This document shows, in pieces, positions 27,123-35,955 of a stretch of 64,000 nt of DNA. The notes under the pieces were generated by a model. The model made no database searches. It saw only the letters and a list, made by a program, of their open reading frames with translations, and was not told where the DNA came from. The position numbers and the translations under genes were made by a program. Positions within the stretch are counted from its first letter, which is position 1, and every line of letters starts with the position of its first letter. This DNA comes from Novosphingobium resinovorum (lineage in GTDB: Bacteria; Pseudomonadota; Alphaproteobacteria; Sphingomonadales; Sphingomonadaceae). The stretch spans positions 310,001 to 374,000 of the forward strand of contig NZ_BSFC01000024.1 of the NCBI RefSeq assembly GCF_027922145.1, written 5' to 3'.

Positions 27123-27341
27123 ATGACCCGCGATTTTGCAAAAACTTTCAGCTTCCTCGCCCTGCACCTGATGGTGGGCTTCATAGTCGCTTATCTCGTC
27201 ACCGGATCGATCACTATGGCGGGTGGGATCGCCCTGATCGAACCTCTGGTGAATGCCGTCGTGTTCTTTTTCCACGAACGCGCATGGCAGGGCGGCGCGT
27301 CGTTCAGCAACCTTCTGACGCACCACCACGCCGCGGGCTGA
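27123..27341 (+). CDS. DUF2061 membrane protein
   Basis: A 72-residue protein with two hydrophobic segments (FLALHLMVGFIVAYLVTG and MAGGIALIEPLVNAVVFFFH) and the closing FFFHERAW typical of DUF2061. Function unknown. AAAGGATCGCCCG precedes ATG 27123. It stands alone between the oxygenase-like gene and a convergent unknown gene. Confidence 0.82.
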   Translation: MTRDFAKTFSFLALHLMVGFIVAYLVTGSITMAGGIALIEPLVNAVVFFFHERAWQGGASFSNLLTHHHAAG

Positions 27342-27348
27342 TGCAGGA

Positions 27349-27963
27349 TCAGGAACGCCGGGTCGTTTCCTTACGCAAGTCATGGATGCGGCCGCCGCGA
27401 TGCTCAATCACCGGGCTGAAGTTTTCCGGCTCGTTGACGAGATCGTCGAACAGCGCGCGGTAGTGGATCATCGCCCGGCGCAGTTCCTCGGTGCCTGCCT
27501 CGCCGCGGGCATGGCTGGCGGCGATGTGATGGCCGGTGCGATAATGCGCGACGACCTCGCCGTGATCCACCGACAAGTCTTCGTAGCGCTGGTCGAAGTC
27601 CGCCACCGGATAGCCACGCGCCGTCATGACGTCGGCAAGCAGCACGTCGGCGCGCTGGACGGCACCCGCCGGGTCATCGACGAACTGGGCCTGAACTTCC
27701 AGCCATGCGCGCACGAACGCTTCCCGCCGGGCGGGCTCCAACGGGCGAATGTCGAAGGCGGCGACGCGCTGCTCGCGCTCATGGAGCACGGTCTCGGCCT
27801 CATACATGCTGCCGGACTGGTCGATAGTGCGATCGTATTCGTCGCCAAATCGATCACGCAACCGCGCTGTATGGCGACTGCGCATGACTGTCACAACAAC
27901 GCCGACCAGAACGGTCAGCGCGATCAGGCCGACGGCTATGGCGAGCGGACTAAGTGTAACCAC
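27349..27963 (-). CDS. Unknown protein with one N-terminal membrane segment
   Basis: A 204-residue protein. Residues 5-27 (SPLAIAVGLIALTVLVGVVVTV) form one transmembrane helix; the rest is charged and begins RSRHTARLRDRFGDEYDRTI. Blocks such as EPARREAFVRAWLEVQAQFVDDP and RGYPVADFDQRYEDLSVDH resemble conserved hypothetical proteins in actinobacteria and proteobacteria, but I know no function. It converges with the DUF2061 gene, leaving 7 bases between stops, and lies downstream of uvrC on the same strand. Confidence 0.65.
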   Translation of the reverse strand: MVTLSPLAIAVGLIALTVLVGVVVTVMRSRHTARLRDRFGDEYDRTIDQSGSMYEAETVLHEREQRVAAFDIRPLEPARREAFVRAWLEVQAQFVDDPAGAVQRADVLLADVMTARGYPVADFDQRYEDLSVDHGEVVAHYRTGHHIAASHARGEAGTEELRRAMIHYRALFDDLVNEPENFSPVIEHRGGRIHDLRKETTRRS

Positions 27964-28055
27964 GTTGCATCTCCCGTTTCCCGCCTCCGTCCTACGGAAA
28001 CTTCAACCGGGGAGATGATCGTCAGTTGCGCGGCCCGCCGCAGGTGTCGCGCCGC

Positions 28056-29999
28056 TCAGCCGTTCGGATGGTAGAAGTCGTAGATCGTCTGCGCCACCGC
28101 CACGCTGACACCCGGCGCGCGGCGCAAATCTTCGAGGCTCGCCGCGCGCACCTTGCCGGCCGTGCCGAAGTGCAGCAGCAGCGCGCGCTTGCGGGCCGGG
28201 CCGATGCCGGGAATCTCATCGAGCGGGCTGGCGGTGATCGCCCGGCTGCGCTTGGCGCGGTGGGCGCCGATGACGAAGCGGTGGACCTCGTCACGCAGGC
28301 GCTGGAGGTGGAACAGCACGGGTGAGTTCACCGGCAGCATCTTCTCCCGCCCGTCGGGGAAATGGAACACCTCGCGCCCCTCGCGCCCGTGATGCGGCCC
28401 CTTGGCGATGGCGATGAGGTTGACGTCCTCGATGCCGAGTTCCTCCAGCGCGTCCTTCACCGCGTTCATCTGGCCCTTGCCGCCGTCGATCAGGACGAGG
28501 TCAGGCCAGGTGCCGCCGGTGCGCTCGGGGTCTTCCTCCTGCACGCGGCCGAAGCGACGGGTCATGACCTCGCGCATCATCGCGTAATCGTCGTCGGTCT
28601 GCGCGGACTTGATGTTGAACTTGCGGTACTGGCTGGTCTGGAAGCCCTCCGGCCCCGCCACCACCATCGCGCCCAGCGCCTTGGTGCCCGAGATATGGCT
28701 GTTGTCGTAGACTTCCACGCGCTGCGGCAGGTCGGGCAGCTCGAGGAAGTCAGCCATCTCGCGCCAGACTTTCGCCTGCGTGCCGCGCTCAGCCTGGCGG
28801 CGGTCGAGCGCTTCCACCGCGTTGCGCGTGGCCTGCATCATCAGGTTGCGGCGGTTGCCGCGCTGGGGGACGGAGATTTCCACCTTGCCGCCCGCGCTCT
28901 CGCGCAGGGCTTCGGCGATGAGGTCCGCCTCGGGCAGTTCGCGATCGACGAGGATGCAGCGCGCGGGCGGCACTTCCTCGTAGAACTGCGCGAGGAACGC
29001 CTGCATCACCTCTTCCTCGCTCAGCCCTTCGGTATGGGTGGGGAAGAAGGCGCGGTGGCCCCAGTTCTGGCCGCCGCGGATGAAGAAGGCCTGCACGCCG
29101 ACCTGCCCGCCCTTGCTGGCCATCGCGAAGATGTCGGCATTGTCGAGACCTTCCGCGTTGATCGCCTGGCTGCCCTGGATGAAAGTCGCCGCGCGCAGGC
29201 GGTCGCGCAGCATCGCCGCACGCTCGAAGTCGAGGTCGGCGGCGGCTTCTGCCATCTGCGCCTCGATCTTGCGCTGGACCGCGTTGGACTTGCCACCGAG
29301 GAAGTCCTTCGCCTCCTGCACCAGTTCCTTGTAGCCCGCCTCGTCGATGCGATCGACGCAGGGCGCCGAGCAGCGCTTGATCTGGTAAAGCAGGCAAGGC
29401 CGGTCGCGCCGGGCGAAGAAGCTGTCGGTGCAGCTGCGCAGCAGGAACAGCTTCTGCAGCGCGTTGATCGTGGTGTTGACCGATCCGGCGCTGGCGAAGG
29501 GGCCGTAGTAATTGCCCTTCATCCGCCGCGCGCCGCGATGCTTCATGATGCGCGGGAATTCGTGATCGGTGCGCAGCAGGATGAACGGGAACGACTTGTC
29601 GTCGCGCAGCAGCACGTTGTACGCGGGCCGGAAGCGCTTGATGAGCTGCGCTTCGAGCAGCAGCGCCTCGGCTTCCGAATTGGTCGTCACGATCGTCATC
29701 GAGCGGGTCTGGCTGACCATGCGCTGCAGGCGGCCGGGCAGACGCTCCCACTGGGTATAGTTGGCGACGCGGTTCCTCAGCACCCGCGCCTTGCCGACAT
29801 AGAGCACATCGCCGCGCGCGTCCTGCATGCGGTAGACGCCGGGCTTGGCGGGTAGCGTGCGGACGGTGTCGCGGATCACCTCGACGCCGGCCTGCAGGTC
29901 GGGCTGGTCGGAGCCGCGCACGGTGTAGGTCGCCCGCTCCTCGTTGAAGCGTTCGAGATGGTTGGGCTGCTCAGGAGTGCCGGCTGGTGTTCTCGCCAT
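28056..29999 (-). CDS. uvrC: Excinuclease ABC subunit C
   Basis: A 647-residue UvrC that makes both incisions in nucleotide excision repair. Order: GIY-YIG nuclease (KPGVYRMQDARGDVLYVGKA) from about residue 45, Cys-rich middle (CLLYQIKRCSAPCVDRID), UVR motif (AADLDFERAAMLRDRLRA), RNase H-like domain (EVYDNSHISGTKALGAMVV, LVLIDGGKGQ), and a C-terminal helix-hairpin-helix (IPGIGPARKRALLLHFG). The start is ATG 29999 (MARTPAG). The N terminus carries an extra 40 residues before the nuclease domain. Confidence 0.95.
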   Translation of the reverse strand: MARTPAGTPEQPNHLERFNEERATYTVRGSDQPDLQAGVEVIRDTVRTLPAKPGVYRMQDARGDVLYVGKARVLRNRVANYTQWERLPGRLQRMVSQTRSMTIVTTNSEAEALLLEAQLIKRFRPAYNVLLRDDKSFPFILLRTDHEFPRIMKHRGARRMKGNYYGPFASAGSVNTTINALQKLFLLRSCTDSFFARRDRPCLLYQIKRCSAPCVDRIDEAGYKELVQEAKDFLGGKSNAVQRKIEAQMAEAAADLDFERAAMLRDRLRAATFIQGSQAINAEGLDNADIFAMASKGGQVGVQAFFIRGGQNWGHRAFFPTHTEGLSEEEVMQAFLAQFYEEVPPARCILVDRELPEADLIAEALRESAGGKVEISVPQRGNRRNLMMQATRNAVEALDRRQAERGTQAKVWREMADFLELPDLPQRVEVYDNSHISGTKALGAMVVAGPEGFQTSQYRKFNIKSAQTDDDYAMMREVMTRRFGRVQEEDPERTGGTWPDLVLIDGGKGQMNAVKDALEELGIEDVNLIAIAKGPHHGREGREVFHFPDGREKMLPVNSPVLFHLQRLRDEVHRFVIGAHRAKRSRAITASPLDEIPGIGPARKRALLLHFGTAGKVRAASLEDLRRAPGVSVAVAQTIYDFYHPNG

Positions 30000-30050
30000 G
30001 TTCGTGCAGATAGGGAAGGTTCGCGCGAAGGGGAAGTGCCCGAACGCGCC

Positions 30051-30126
30051 CACCCCCAGCCTCTCCCGCAGGCGGGAGGGGGACCGCTCATTTCTCCCTT
30101 CCCGCATGCGGGAGGGGCTGGGGGTG
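30051..30126. repeat. CACCCCCAGCC-type palindrome with inner hairpin
   Basis: Bases 30051-30070 (CACCCCCAGCCTCTCCCGCA) pair with 30107-30126 with one mismatch. The sequence between them carries further CCC/GGG stretches (TCCCGCAGGCGGGA, CCCGCATGCGGG). It lies between the TonB receptor stop at 30141 and the uvrC start, both on the minus strand, and probably ends receptor transcription. Confidence 0.82.
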
Positions 30127-30140
30127 GACCTTGCCTGTCC

Positions 30141-33100
30141 TCAGAACATCTTGCGGAAGTCGATCCCCAGCACGCGCCCCTGCGGCTCGCGGTAAGCACG
30201 CTGGTAGGCGATCGGCGTCGCGCCGTTCTGGTCGGTGACCTTCTGGCGCGAATCGAGCAGGTTGTCGGCCCGGAGCGACAGGCGCGAGCCCTTGAGGAAC
30301 GGCATCTTCGCCACCAGCGCCTCGTTGCGGCCGAGATCGGCAAAGATCCGCAGCGATACGTCGAAGGTGCTGCCGAACCGCAAGTCCTGGCTCCCCGGCG
30401 CGCCAGAGCCATCGACCCGCGCGGCGGCATTCCACTCGGCCTTCAAACGCAAGCCATAGCCGTTCTTGAACAGGCCGCCCTCCGCCTCAATCGTGTGGCG
30501 CGGGGTGCCGCCCGCCGTGGTGGAATCGCCATTGAGCTGATCGAGCACCGGCACGCCCGGAGCGATCAGGATCGTGTCGGTGAAGCGCCAGGTGTGATAA
30601 ACCGAGAGGTTCCAGCGACTGCCACCCCGTCCACCCGGCGGGCCGAAGCCGCCGCCCGGAGGGCCACCCGGTCCACCGCCCGGTCCGCGCCCGCCAGATT
30701 CAGCACGCGTCCCACCGGCGCCCCGCTCGCCTGCATTGGAAGCCATCGGCGGTTGCCCCCCGAAAGCACCCGGGGGCGGGAACATCGGTTGCTCGCCCTG
30801 CGCGCGGGTCGTGCCGGGGGCCGGCGTCGGCGCATTGCAGAAACGCTCGCGCAGTTCGGCGAGCTTGGCCGGATCGACCTTGCCGTCGGCGCCCATGATG
30901 CGCTCGCGCATGCGGTCGGGCAGGCTCGCCACGTCCGGTGGGCCACTGCCGCCCGCGCAGAGCGCGGTACGGATGCGTTCGAAACGCTCGGGGTCCATCG
31001 GACCTCGGCCGCCGCCTTCGCCGGGAGTGGCACCCTGCCCTTCGGCCGAACAGGCACGCTGCTTGAACTCGGCCAGCTTGGCCGGGTCGATCTTGCCGTC
31101 CGCACCGGAGAGACGATTGCGCAATCCTTCGGGCAGGCCCGCCGGATCGGGATCGCCTGCGCCGGGCGCGCAGAGCTTTTCGCGGATCGCGGCGAAGCGC
31201 GATGGATCGAAGTTCGGACGCCCCGCCTCACCAGTCGCCTGCCCGCCATTCAACACCTGACCGCCCGCCATCGGCCCATTCGGACCGGTGACCGACTGCG
31301 TCGGCGCAGCGCTCATCGGCGCGGGCTGGCCTGCCGGCGTACCGCCGCCAGCCGATGACGAACCGCCAAGGCTGCCCGAAATGTTGAAGCCCCAGCGCAT
31401 CGAGGAAGTCTTCACTTCGTCGAAAGTCACCGCGCGCCGGTCGATGCGGGTCAGGTTGCCGTCCGCGTCGCGCGTCACGCGGTCCGGGAAGGCGTCCTCG
31501 ATCGCCGAGGTCAGCAGCGGGAACGACTGGGTGACGTTGCTCGACCGGTTCCGGAAGTATTCGACGATCAGGTTTGAGCGCTGGAAGAACGGCAACTTCC
31601 ACTGCGCCGAGATCTTCCAGTCGCGCTGGGTTTCCTTCTTCAGGTCCGGATTGCCGCCGGTCACCGTGGTGACGAGCGCGGTGCGCGAATTCGTGAAGTC
31701 GTAGACCGCGACGTTGTATGTCTCGACCATCGGCGCGGCCAGCTGGGTCAGCTTGGGCGCGGCCTGATCGACGATATAGCTCGCCTGCAGCATCAGCGTT
31801 TCGGTCGGCGCCCATGTGACGCCCGCGCTCCAGTCCGTCAGCGTTCCGAAGTCCGACAGGTGGTCCAGTCCGCCGCTGAAATTCAGCGTGATGTCGCCCA
31901 CCGCGCCAAGGAAATCCTCTCCCTTGCTGGTGAGCGGCAACGCCAGATTGACGCCGCCCAGCAGATCGCCGCGCCGGAGCGTCACGTTGCCCACGGTGGT
32001 GCGGGTGTCCTCGCTCATCGAGCGGTCGTAATCGTACCCACCCTTGACCGTCAGGTTGGCCTCGCCCGCAGGCATGCGGAAGGGCTTGCCCGACAGGGTG
32101 ACGAGGTTGGACAGCGTCAGTTGGCGCGTGGTCGCGACGTCCACGCCTGCGCCCGGCACATTGGGCAGCGCTCCGGTGATGGAAAGCGCGCCGGATGCGA
32201 CTTCGGCCTGCAGGTCGCCGTACTGCGTCTCGGTGCGACGGCGATCGACGCGGGTATTCGTGTCGGTATACGTCGCATTGGCGGTGGCGCTGACCTGCCA
32301 TTCGCCGAGCATCGTGCTGTAGCCGAGCCCGCCCTCGAACGTATCGGTGATCGAGCGGTTTCGCAGCGGATCGGCCAGCGTGCGGCGCAGCGTCTGGCCG
32401 TCATAGGTCAGCGGAACCGTGTCGAGGCCCGAAAGCGAGAGCGTGTTCGAGCGGGTATATCCGCCGGTCGCGGTGATCGCCCCGGCCAGGCCCTTCTCGC
32501 CCAGCCCCTGCGTCATCGTGCCTTCCAGCGTCAGTTCGTGGTCCTGCGCGGCGAGGCTGCGATAGCGCGCCGGATCGGGATCGCCCGCGACTTGGGAAAC
32601 GCGCGATTCGTCCTGCGTGATGCCGCGCTCGGCCTCGGTCAGCATGCTGGTGTTGTCGAGCTTGCCGTTGACGTTGAAGCGGCGCGGCCCGGCGATCTTG
32701 AACAGGCCGCCTTCCAGCTCGTAATTGTCGTAGCCGCCGCGCGTCGGGCGATTGTATTCGCCCGAAGTCGTCACCGCCGAGAACTGGTCCTTGAGGATGA
32801 TGTTCACGACGCGCTGGTTGGCCGAATAGCCGAAGCGCAGCGCCACTTCCTCGGGCAGCACCTCGACCCGGCGGATCGCCTCGGGCGGGATGCCGCGCAT
32901 CTCGCGGAAGCTGGAGATGCGCTGGCCGTTGAGCAGCATGACCGGCGAGCCGCCGCGCCCGCGGCCGCTGCCGGTCTGCGGGCTGATCGCATCCAGCAGT
33001 TCCTCGATCGAGGCGACGCCATAGGACGCGATGTCGTTCTCGTCGAAGACCGCAATGGGCTGCTGGGGCACGTCGATCGAGCCAATCACGCGCGGCGCGG

Positions 33101-33263
33101 TGACGAGAATCTCGTTGCCATGGACTTCCAGCGGGTTGTCGGGATCGGTGTCGTCATCCTTGATGACCGGCACGCTGGGTGCGTCAGCCGCCGCTTCCGC
33201 CGCGAACGCAGGCATCGGCATGGCGAGGCTCGCCACGAGGCTGATCAGAGGTAAGGAACGCAA
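30141..33263 (-). CDS. TonB-dependent outer-membrane receptor with a duplicated 54-residue insert
   Basis: A 1040-residue receptor. I chose TTG 33263: it follows GGCGGAG and starts a signal peptide (RSLPLISLVASLAMPMPAFAA). A TonB-box-like EILVTAPR precedes the plug domain (ASIEELLDAISPQTGSGRGR, then EVALRFGYSANQRVVNIIL). A beta-barrel follows and ends in Phe. The barrel is interrupted by residues about 685-883: two collinear 54-residue repeats (685-738 and 756-809), each with Cys at positions 14 and 54, then a Gly/Pro-rich stretch to 883. The insert should be an extracellular or loop domain. The ligand is unknown and no co-oriented transport partner is adjacent. Confidence 0.85.
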   Translation of the reverse strand: MRSLPLISLVASLAMPMPAFAAEAAADAPSVPVIKDDDTDPDNPLEVHGNEILVTAPRVIGSIDVPQQPIAVFDENDIASYGVASIEELLDAISPQTGSGRGRGGSPVMLLNGQRISSFREMRGIPPEAIRRVEVLPEEVALRFGYSANQRVVNIILKDQFSAVTTSGEYNRPTRGGYDNYELEGGLFKIAGPRRFNVNGKLDNTSMLTEAERGITQDESRVSQVAGDPDPARYRSLAAQDHELTLEGTMTQGLGEKGLAGAITATGGYTRSNTLSLSGLDTVPLTYDGQTLRRTLADPLRNRSITDTFEGGLGYSTMLGEWQVSATANATYTDTNTRVDRRRTETQYGDLQAEVASGALSITGALPNVPGAGVDVATTRQLTLSNLVTLSGKPFRMPAGEANLTVKGGYDYDRSMSEDTRTTVGNVTLRRGDLLGGVNLALPLTSKGEDFLGAVGDITLNFSGGLDHLSDFGTLTDWSAGVTWAPTETLMLQASYIVDQAAPKLTQLAAPMVETYNVAVYDFTNSRTALVTTVTGGNPDLKKETQRDWKISAQWKLPFFQRSNLIVEYFRNRSSNVTQSFPLLTSAIEDAFPDRVTRDADGNLTRIDRRAVTFDEVKTSSMRWGFNISGSLGGSSSAGGGTPAGQPAPMSAAPTQSVTGPNGPMAGGQVLNGGQATGEAGRPNFDPSRFAAIREKLCAPGAGDPDPAGLPEGLRNRLSGADGKIDPAKLAEFKQRACSAEGQGATPGEGGGRGPMDPERFERIRTALCAGGSGPPDVASLPDRMRERIMGADGKVDPAKLAELRERFCNAPTPAPGTTRAQGEQPMFPPPGAFGGQPPMASNAGERGAGGTRAESGGRGPGGGPGGPPGGGFGPPGGRGGSRWNLSVYHTWRFTDTILIAPGVPVLDQLNGDSTTAGGTPRHTIEAEGGLFKNGYGLRLKAEWNAAARVDGSGAPGSQDLRFGSTFDVSLRIFADLGRNEALVAKMPFLKGSRLSLRADNLLDSRQKVTDQNGATPIAYQRAYREPQGRVLGIDFRKMF

Positions 33264-33577
33264 GTGCAGTCTCCGCCAAGGTGCATCTGTGAAATAGTGA
33301 TGTGTTCCTTCCCCTCCCGCGCTATTGCCTTGGCCTCTTGCGGACCACAAGCTGGGGCGCGGTATCATTTTGTCGCAATCGTCTTGCGCGAACATGAACC
33401 GGCGGCCCTTGCTGCTGTACGCATCGTCGCGAAGTCGTTGCGGGCCATGGCGCGATGCGCAAATGGCGACAAAGCAGTCACACGAACGGCAAAAATGCCG
33501 CCAAGGCTTCCATTTTCGCGGAGTCGTGGCTATGTCGCGCGCCGATGACACACCAGAACAATGGAAACTGATCGCCA
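33264..33577. other. 314-base divergent intergenic region between TonB receptor and infA
   Basis: No credible gene is seen on either strand. It must carry the promoters of both flanking genes, but I could not identify convincing -35/-10 pairs or an operator. Confidence 0.6.
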
Positions 33578-33829
33578 ATGGCGAAAGAAGAACTCCTCGA
33601 AATGCGCGGCCGCGTGGTCGAACTTCTCCCCAACGCGATGTTCCGCGTCGAGCTGGAGAACGGCCACGAAATCCTCGGCCACACCGCAGGCAAGATGCGC
33701 AAGAACCGCATTCGCGTGCTGGTCGGCGACGAAGTGCTCTGCGAGCTGACCCCCTACGATCTCACCAAGGGTCGCATCACCTACCGCTTCATGCCGGGCC
33801 GTGGCGGCCCTGGCCAGTTCGGGTCCTGA
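33578..33829 (+). CDS. infA: Translation initiation factor IF-1
   Basis: An 83-residue IF-1: [20 protein letters not shown] at the start and the OB-fold core [20 protein letters not shown] and [11 protein letters not shown]. It is about 10 residues longer than the usual 72 because of a Gly-rich tail ([11 protein letters not shown]). It binds the ribosomal A site during initiation. The next gene's only in-frame GTG start lies inside its 3' end. Confidence 0.95.
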   Translation: MAKEELLEMRGRVVELLPNAMFRVELENGHEILGHTAGKMRKNRIRVLVGDEVLCELTPYDLTKGRITYRFMPGRGGPGQFGS

Positions 33830-34433
33830 CCTGACTGCGGCAGATTTGTCGGCGGGGCATGGCGCCCCCCGACTCGTTCTCGCTTCCGCCAGCCCGCGAC
33901 GCCGCGAACTGCTCTCCCGCATCGGGATGAGCGACTTCACGGTGGAAGCTGCAGACATCGACGAGACTGCGCATCCCCGCGAGGTACCGCGCGATTACGC
34001 CCGGCGCATGGCGCGGGAAAAGGCGCTTGCGCTGCCTCCCGGCGATGCTTTCGTGCTGGCTGGCGATACCGTAGTCGCCTGCGGCCGCCGCGTGCTGCCC
34101 AAGGCCGAAGATGAGAAGACCGCGCGCGAATGTCTCGCGCTGCTTTCGGGCAGGCGGCACCGCGTCCTCTCCGCCATCGCCCTGCGCGCGCCCGGCGGCA
34201 CCCTGCACGAGCGGCTGAACGAGACGATCGTGCGCTTCAAGCAATTGTCAAAAGACGAGGTCGAAGCCTACATCGCCGGCGGCGAGTGGGAGGGCAAGGC
34301 CGGTGGCTATGCCATCCAGGGCAGCGCCGAAGGCCTCATCGCGTGGATTTCCGGCAGCCACTCAGGCGTCGTCGGCCTCCCCCTGTTCGAGACGCGCGCC
34401 CTGCTGAAGGGCGCAGGCTTCCCCATTGGCTGA
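33801..34433 (+). CDS. maf: Maf-family nucleoside triphosphate pyrophosphatase
   Basis: A Maf-type house-cleaning enzyme that hydrolyses non-canonical or methylated NTPs. Motifs: [34 protein letters not shown], and [13 protein letters not shown]. The start is uncertain: GTG 33801 gives 210 residues and overlaps infA by 29 bases, whereas TTG 33846 gives 195 residues, closer to the usual length. Its stop overlaps the next gene by 8 bases. Confidence 0.9.
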   Translation: MAALASSGPDLTAADLSAGHGAPRLVLASASPRRRELLSRIGMSDFTVEAADIDETAHPREVPRDYARRMAREKALALPPGDAFVLAGDTVVACGRRVLPKAEDEKTARECLALLSGRRHRVLSAIALRAPGGTLHERLNETIVRFKQLSKDEVEAYIAGGEWEGKAGGYAIQGSAEGLIAWISGSHSGVVGLPLFETRALLKGAGFPIG

Positions 34434-35400
34434 ATGGCTGGTCGAAGAGGGGATCGGCGAAACCCGCGCGATTCTCGTCGATAACGGCCATGTCCTTGCC
34501 GCAAGGCTGGAATGGCCGGGCCGGCTGACCGCCGGTGAAGTCGCTGACGCAGTGCTGGTATCGCGCCGCGCCGGAGCCTCACGCGGGACGGTTCGCTTCG
34601 ATTCGGGCGAGGAGGCGTTCGTCGACGGCCTCCCCAAGTCCGCCAGCGAAGGCGCACGCCAGCGGGTGATCGTCACCCGCACAGCGATGGCCGAGACCGG
34701 CCGCTACAAACTGGCCCAGACCCGCGCCAGCGATCTTGCCCTCCGACCTGCCCCCACCCTTGCCGAATCGCTGCGTGGCGGCGGACTGCCGGTCAGGAAG
34801 GTCCGCCGCTTTTCCGACGATCCCTGGCCCGAGATCGTGGCCGAGGCGCTTGACGGCGTGATCGCCTTCGAGGGCGGATCGCTGGTGGTGACGCCGACCC
34901 CGGCGATGACGCTGATCGACATCGACGGCATCCTCCCCCTCGCCGCGCTGGCGCTGGCCGCCGTGCCCGCGATCGCCGACGCGGTCGGGCGGCTCGACCT
35001 TGCCGGCTCGATCGGCATCGACTTCCCCTCACTGGAGCGCAAGGACGACCGCCGCGCGGTGGACGATGCTCTGGCCGAAGCGCTCGACCACTGGCCGCAC
35101 CAGCGCACGGCGATGAACGGCTTCGGCTTCGTGCAGCTCATCGCGCGACTGGAGCGCCCTTCGATCCCGCAGCGGGTGCGTGCCGCCCCCGCCGCCGCCG
35201 CCGCGCGCCTTCTTCTGCGCAGTGCCGAACATGTGGCCGAACCGGGCGCGCTGCTGCTCACCGCGCACCCCGCCGTGCGGGCCGCCATGAGCGAGGAATG
35301 GCTCGCCGACCTCGCGCGGCGCACCGGGCGCACGATCCGCTGGCAGGAGGAGCGCACGCTTGCGCTGGCCGCCGGATTCGCGCAGGCGGTGCCGCTATGA
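34426..35400 (+). CDS. RNase E/G-like protein, compact form
   Basis: A 324-residue protein from TTG 34426. It resembles the catalytic core of RNase E/G: an S1-like N-terminal part and a DNase I-like part with the acidic residues [16 protein letters not shown] and [19 protein letters not shown], which match the positions of the two magnesium-binding Asp of E. coli RNase E. The CPxCxG zinc-link is absent, so assembly may differ. It lies in a maf - this gene - yacG operon and overlaps both neighbours. Confidence 0.8.
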   Translation: MAEWLVEEGIGETRAILVDNGHVLAARLEWPGRLTAGEVADAVLVSRRAGASRGTVRFDSGEEAFVDGLPKSASEGARQRVIVTRTAMAETGRYKLAQTRASDLALRPAPTLAESLRGGGLPVRKVRRFSDDPWPEIVAEALDGVIAFEGGSLVVTPTPAMTLIDIDGILPLAALALAAVPAIADAVGRLDLAGSIGIDFPSLERKDDRRAVDDALAEALDHWPHQRTAMNGFGFVQLIARLERPSIPQRVRAAPAAAAARLLLRSAEHVAEPGALLLTAHPAVRAAMSEEWLADLARRTGRTIRWQEERTLALAAGFAQAVPL

Positions 35401-35588
35401 CCCTCTCCGAACGCAAATGCCCGATCTGCCGCAAACCCCGCGCCGCCGAGTTCACGCCGTTCTGCTCCAAGCAGTGCCGCGATCGTGACCTGCTGAAGTG
35501 GCTGGACGACGGCTACGCCCTGCCTGGCCAGCGCCACGATCCCGAGGACTTCGTCGGGCAGGAAAAAAACAATCCACAGGACGATTGA
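35397..35588 (+). CDS. yacG: DNA gyrase inhibitor YacG
   Basis: A 63-residue zinc protein with CPICRKP and [14 protein letters not shown], the four-cysteine site and helix of YacG. In E. coli YacG binds GyrB and inhibits gyrase. ATG 35397 overlaps the previous stop (ATGA). Confidence 0.9.
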   Translation: MTLSERKCPICRKPRAAEFTPFCSKQCRDRDLLKWLDDGYALPGQRHDPEDFVGQEKNNPQDD

Positions 35589-35688
35589 AATTTCTTCGTC
35601 ATTTAGGGCTTGCCAAGGTCGGCCACCTTCTTCATAGGCCCGCCCACACCGCTCGCCGGTCTCTTCCAGAGGCCGCCGCCGAACGAGT

Positions 35689-35764
35689 GCCCGAGTAGCT
35701 CAGTTGGTAGAGCATGCGACTGAAAATCGCAGTGTCGGTGGTTCGAATCCGCCCTCGGGCACCA
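35689..35764 (+). tRNA. tRNA-Phe (GAA)
   Basis: A complete cloverleaf: acceptor arm GCCCGAG pairs with CTCGGGC, the D arm follows as GCTCAGTTGGTAGAGC, the anticodon stem TGCGA/TCGCA holds loop CTGAAAA with anticodon GAA at 35722-35724, and the T arm is GGTTCGAATCC. The 3' CCA is encoded (35762-35764). No integrase or duplicated 3' end that would mark an attachment site is seen nearby. Confidence 0.97.
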
Positions 35765-35867
35765 TTTCCTTTCCTTTGGTGTCGCGCCCGAAATAAATCT
35801 CCATTACGGGAAACTGTGATGGATTTCGGCACGTTCAGCCGGATTGCCATGCGACTTTGATCTTTAG

Positions 35868-35889
35868 TCGCAAATTGTCGCATCTGCGA
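35868..35889. promoter_or_regulatory. TCGCA repeats upstream of the RND pump operon
   Basis: TCGCA at 35868 is followed by the dyad TCGCATCTGCGA (35878-35889), 66 bases before the first codon of the pump operon. It could be an operator, but no pump regulator gene is adjacent, so this is weak. Confidence 0.3.
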
Positions 35890-35955
35890 AATGGGCGCTT
35901 GCTCGCACACCGTTTTGCTGAATAGGACAGGGCAACATCCAACAAGGCGTGCGAC

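Noticed and set aside
30837..31211. Reading the duplicated module as functional EF-hands.
   Set aside because: The loops match only at the central DGK(I/V)D; the position-1 acidic residue and position-12 Glu are missing, so calcium binding is not supported.
33264..33578. Upstream extension of the TonB receptor to an ATG at 33578.
   Set aside because: The extra 105 residues show no signal peptide and run antisense to the infA promoter region; TTG 33263 starts directly at a signal peptide with a ribosome site.
35689..35955. Possible integration site at the tRNA-Phe gene.
   Set aside because: No integrase, no repeat of the tRNA 3' end and no mobile genes follow; the next genes are a normal efflux operon.
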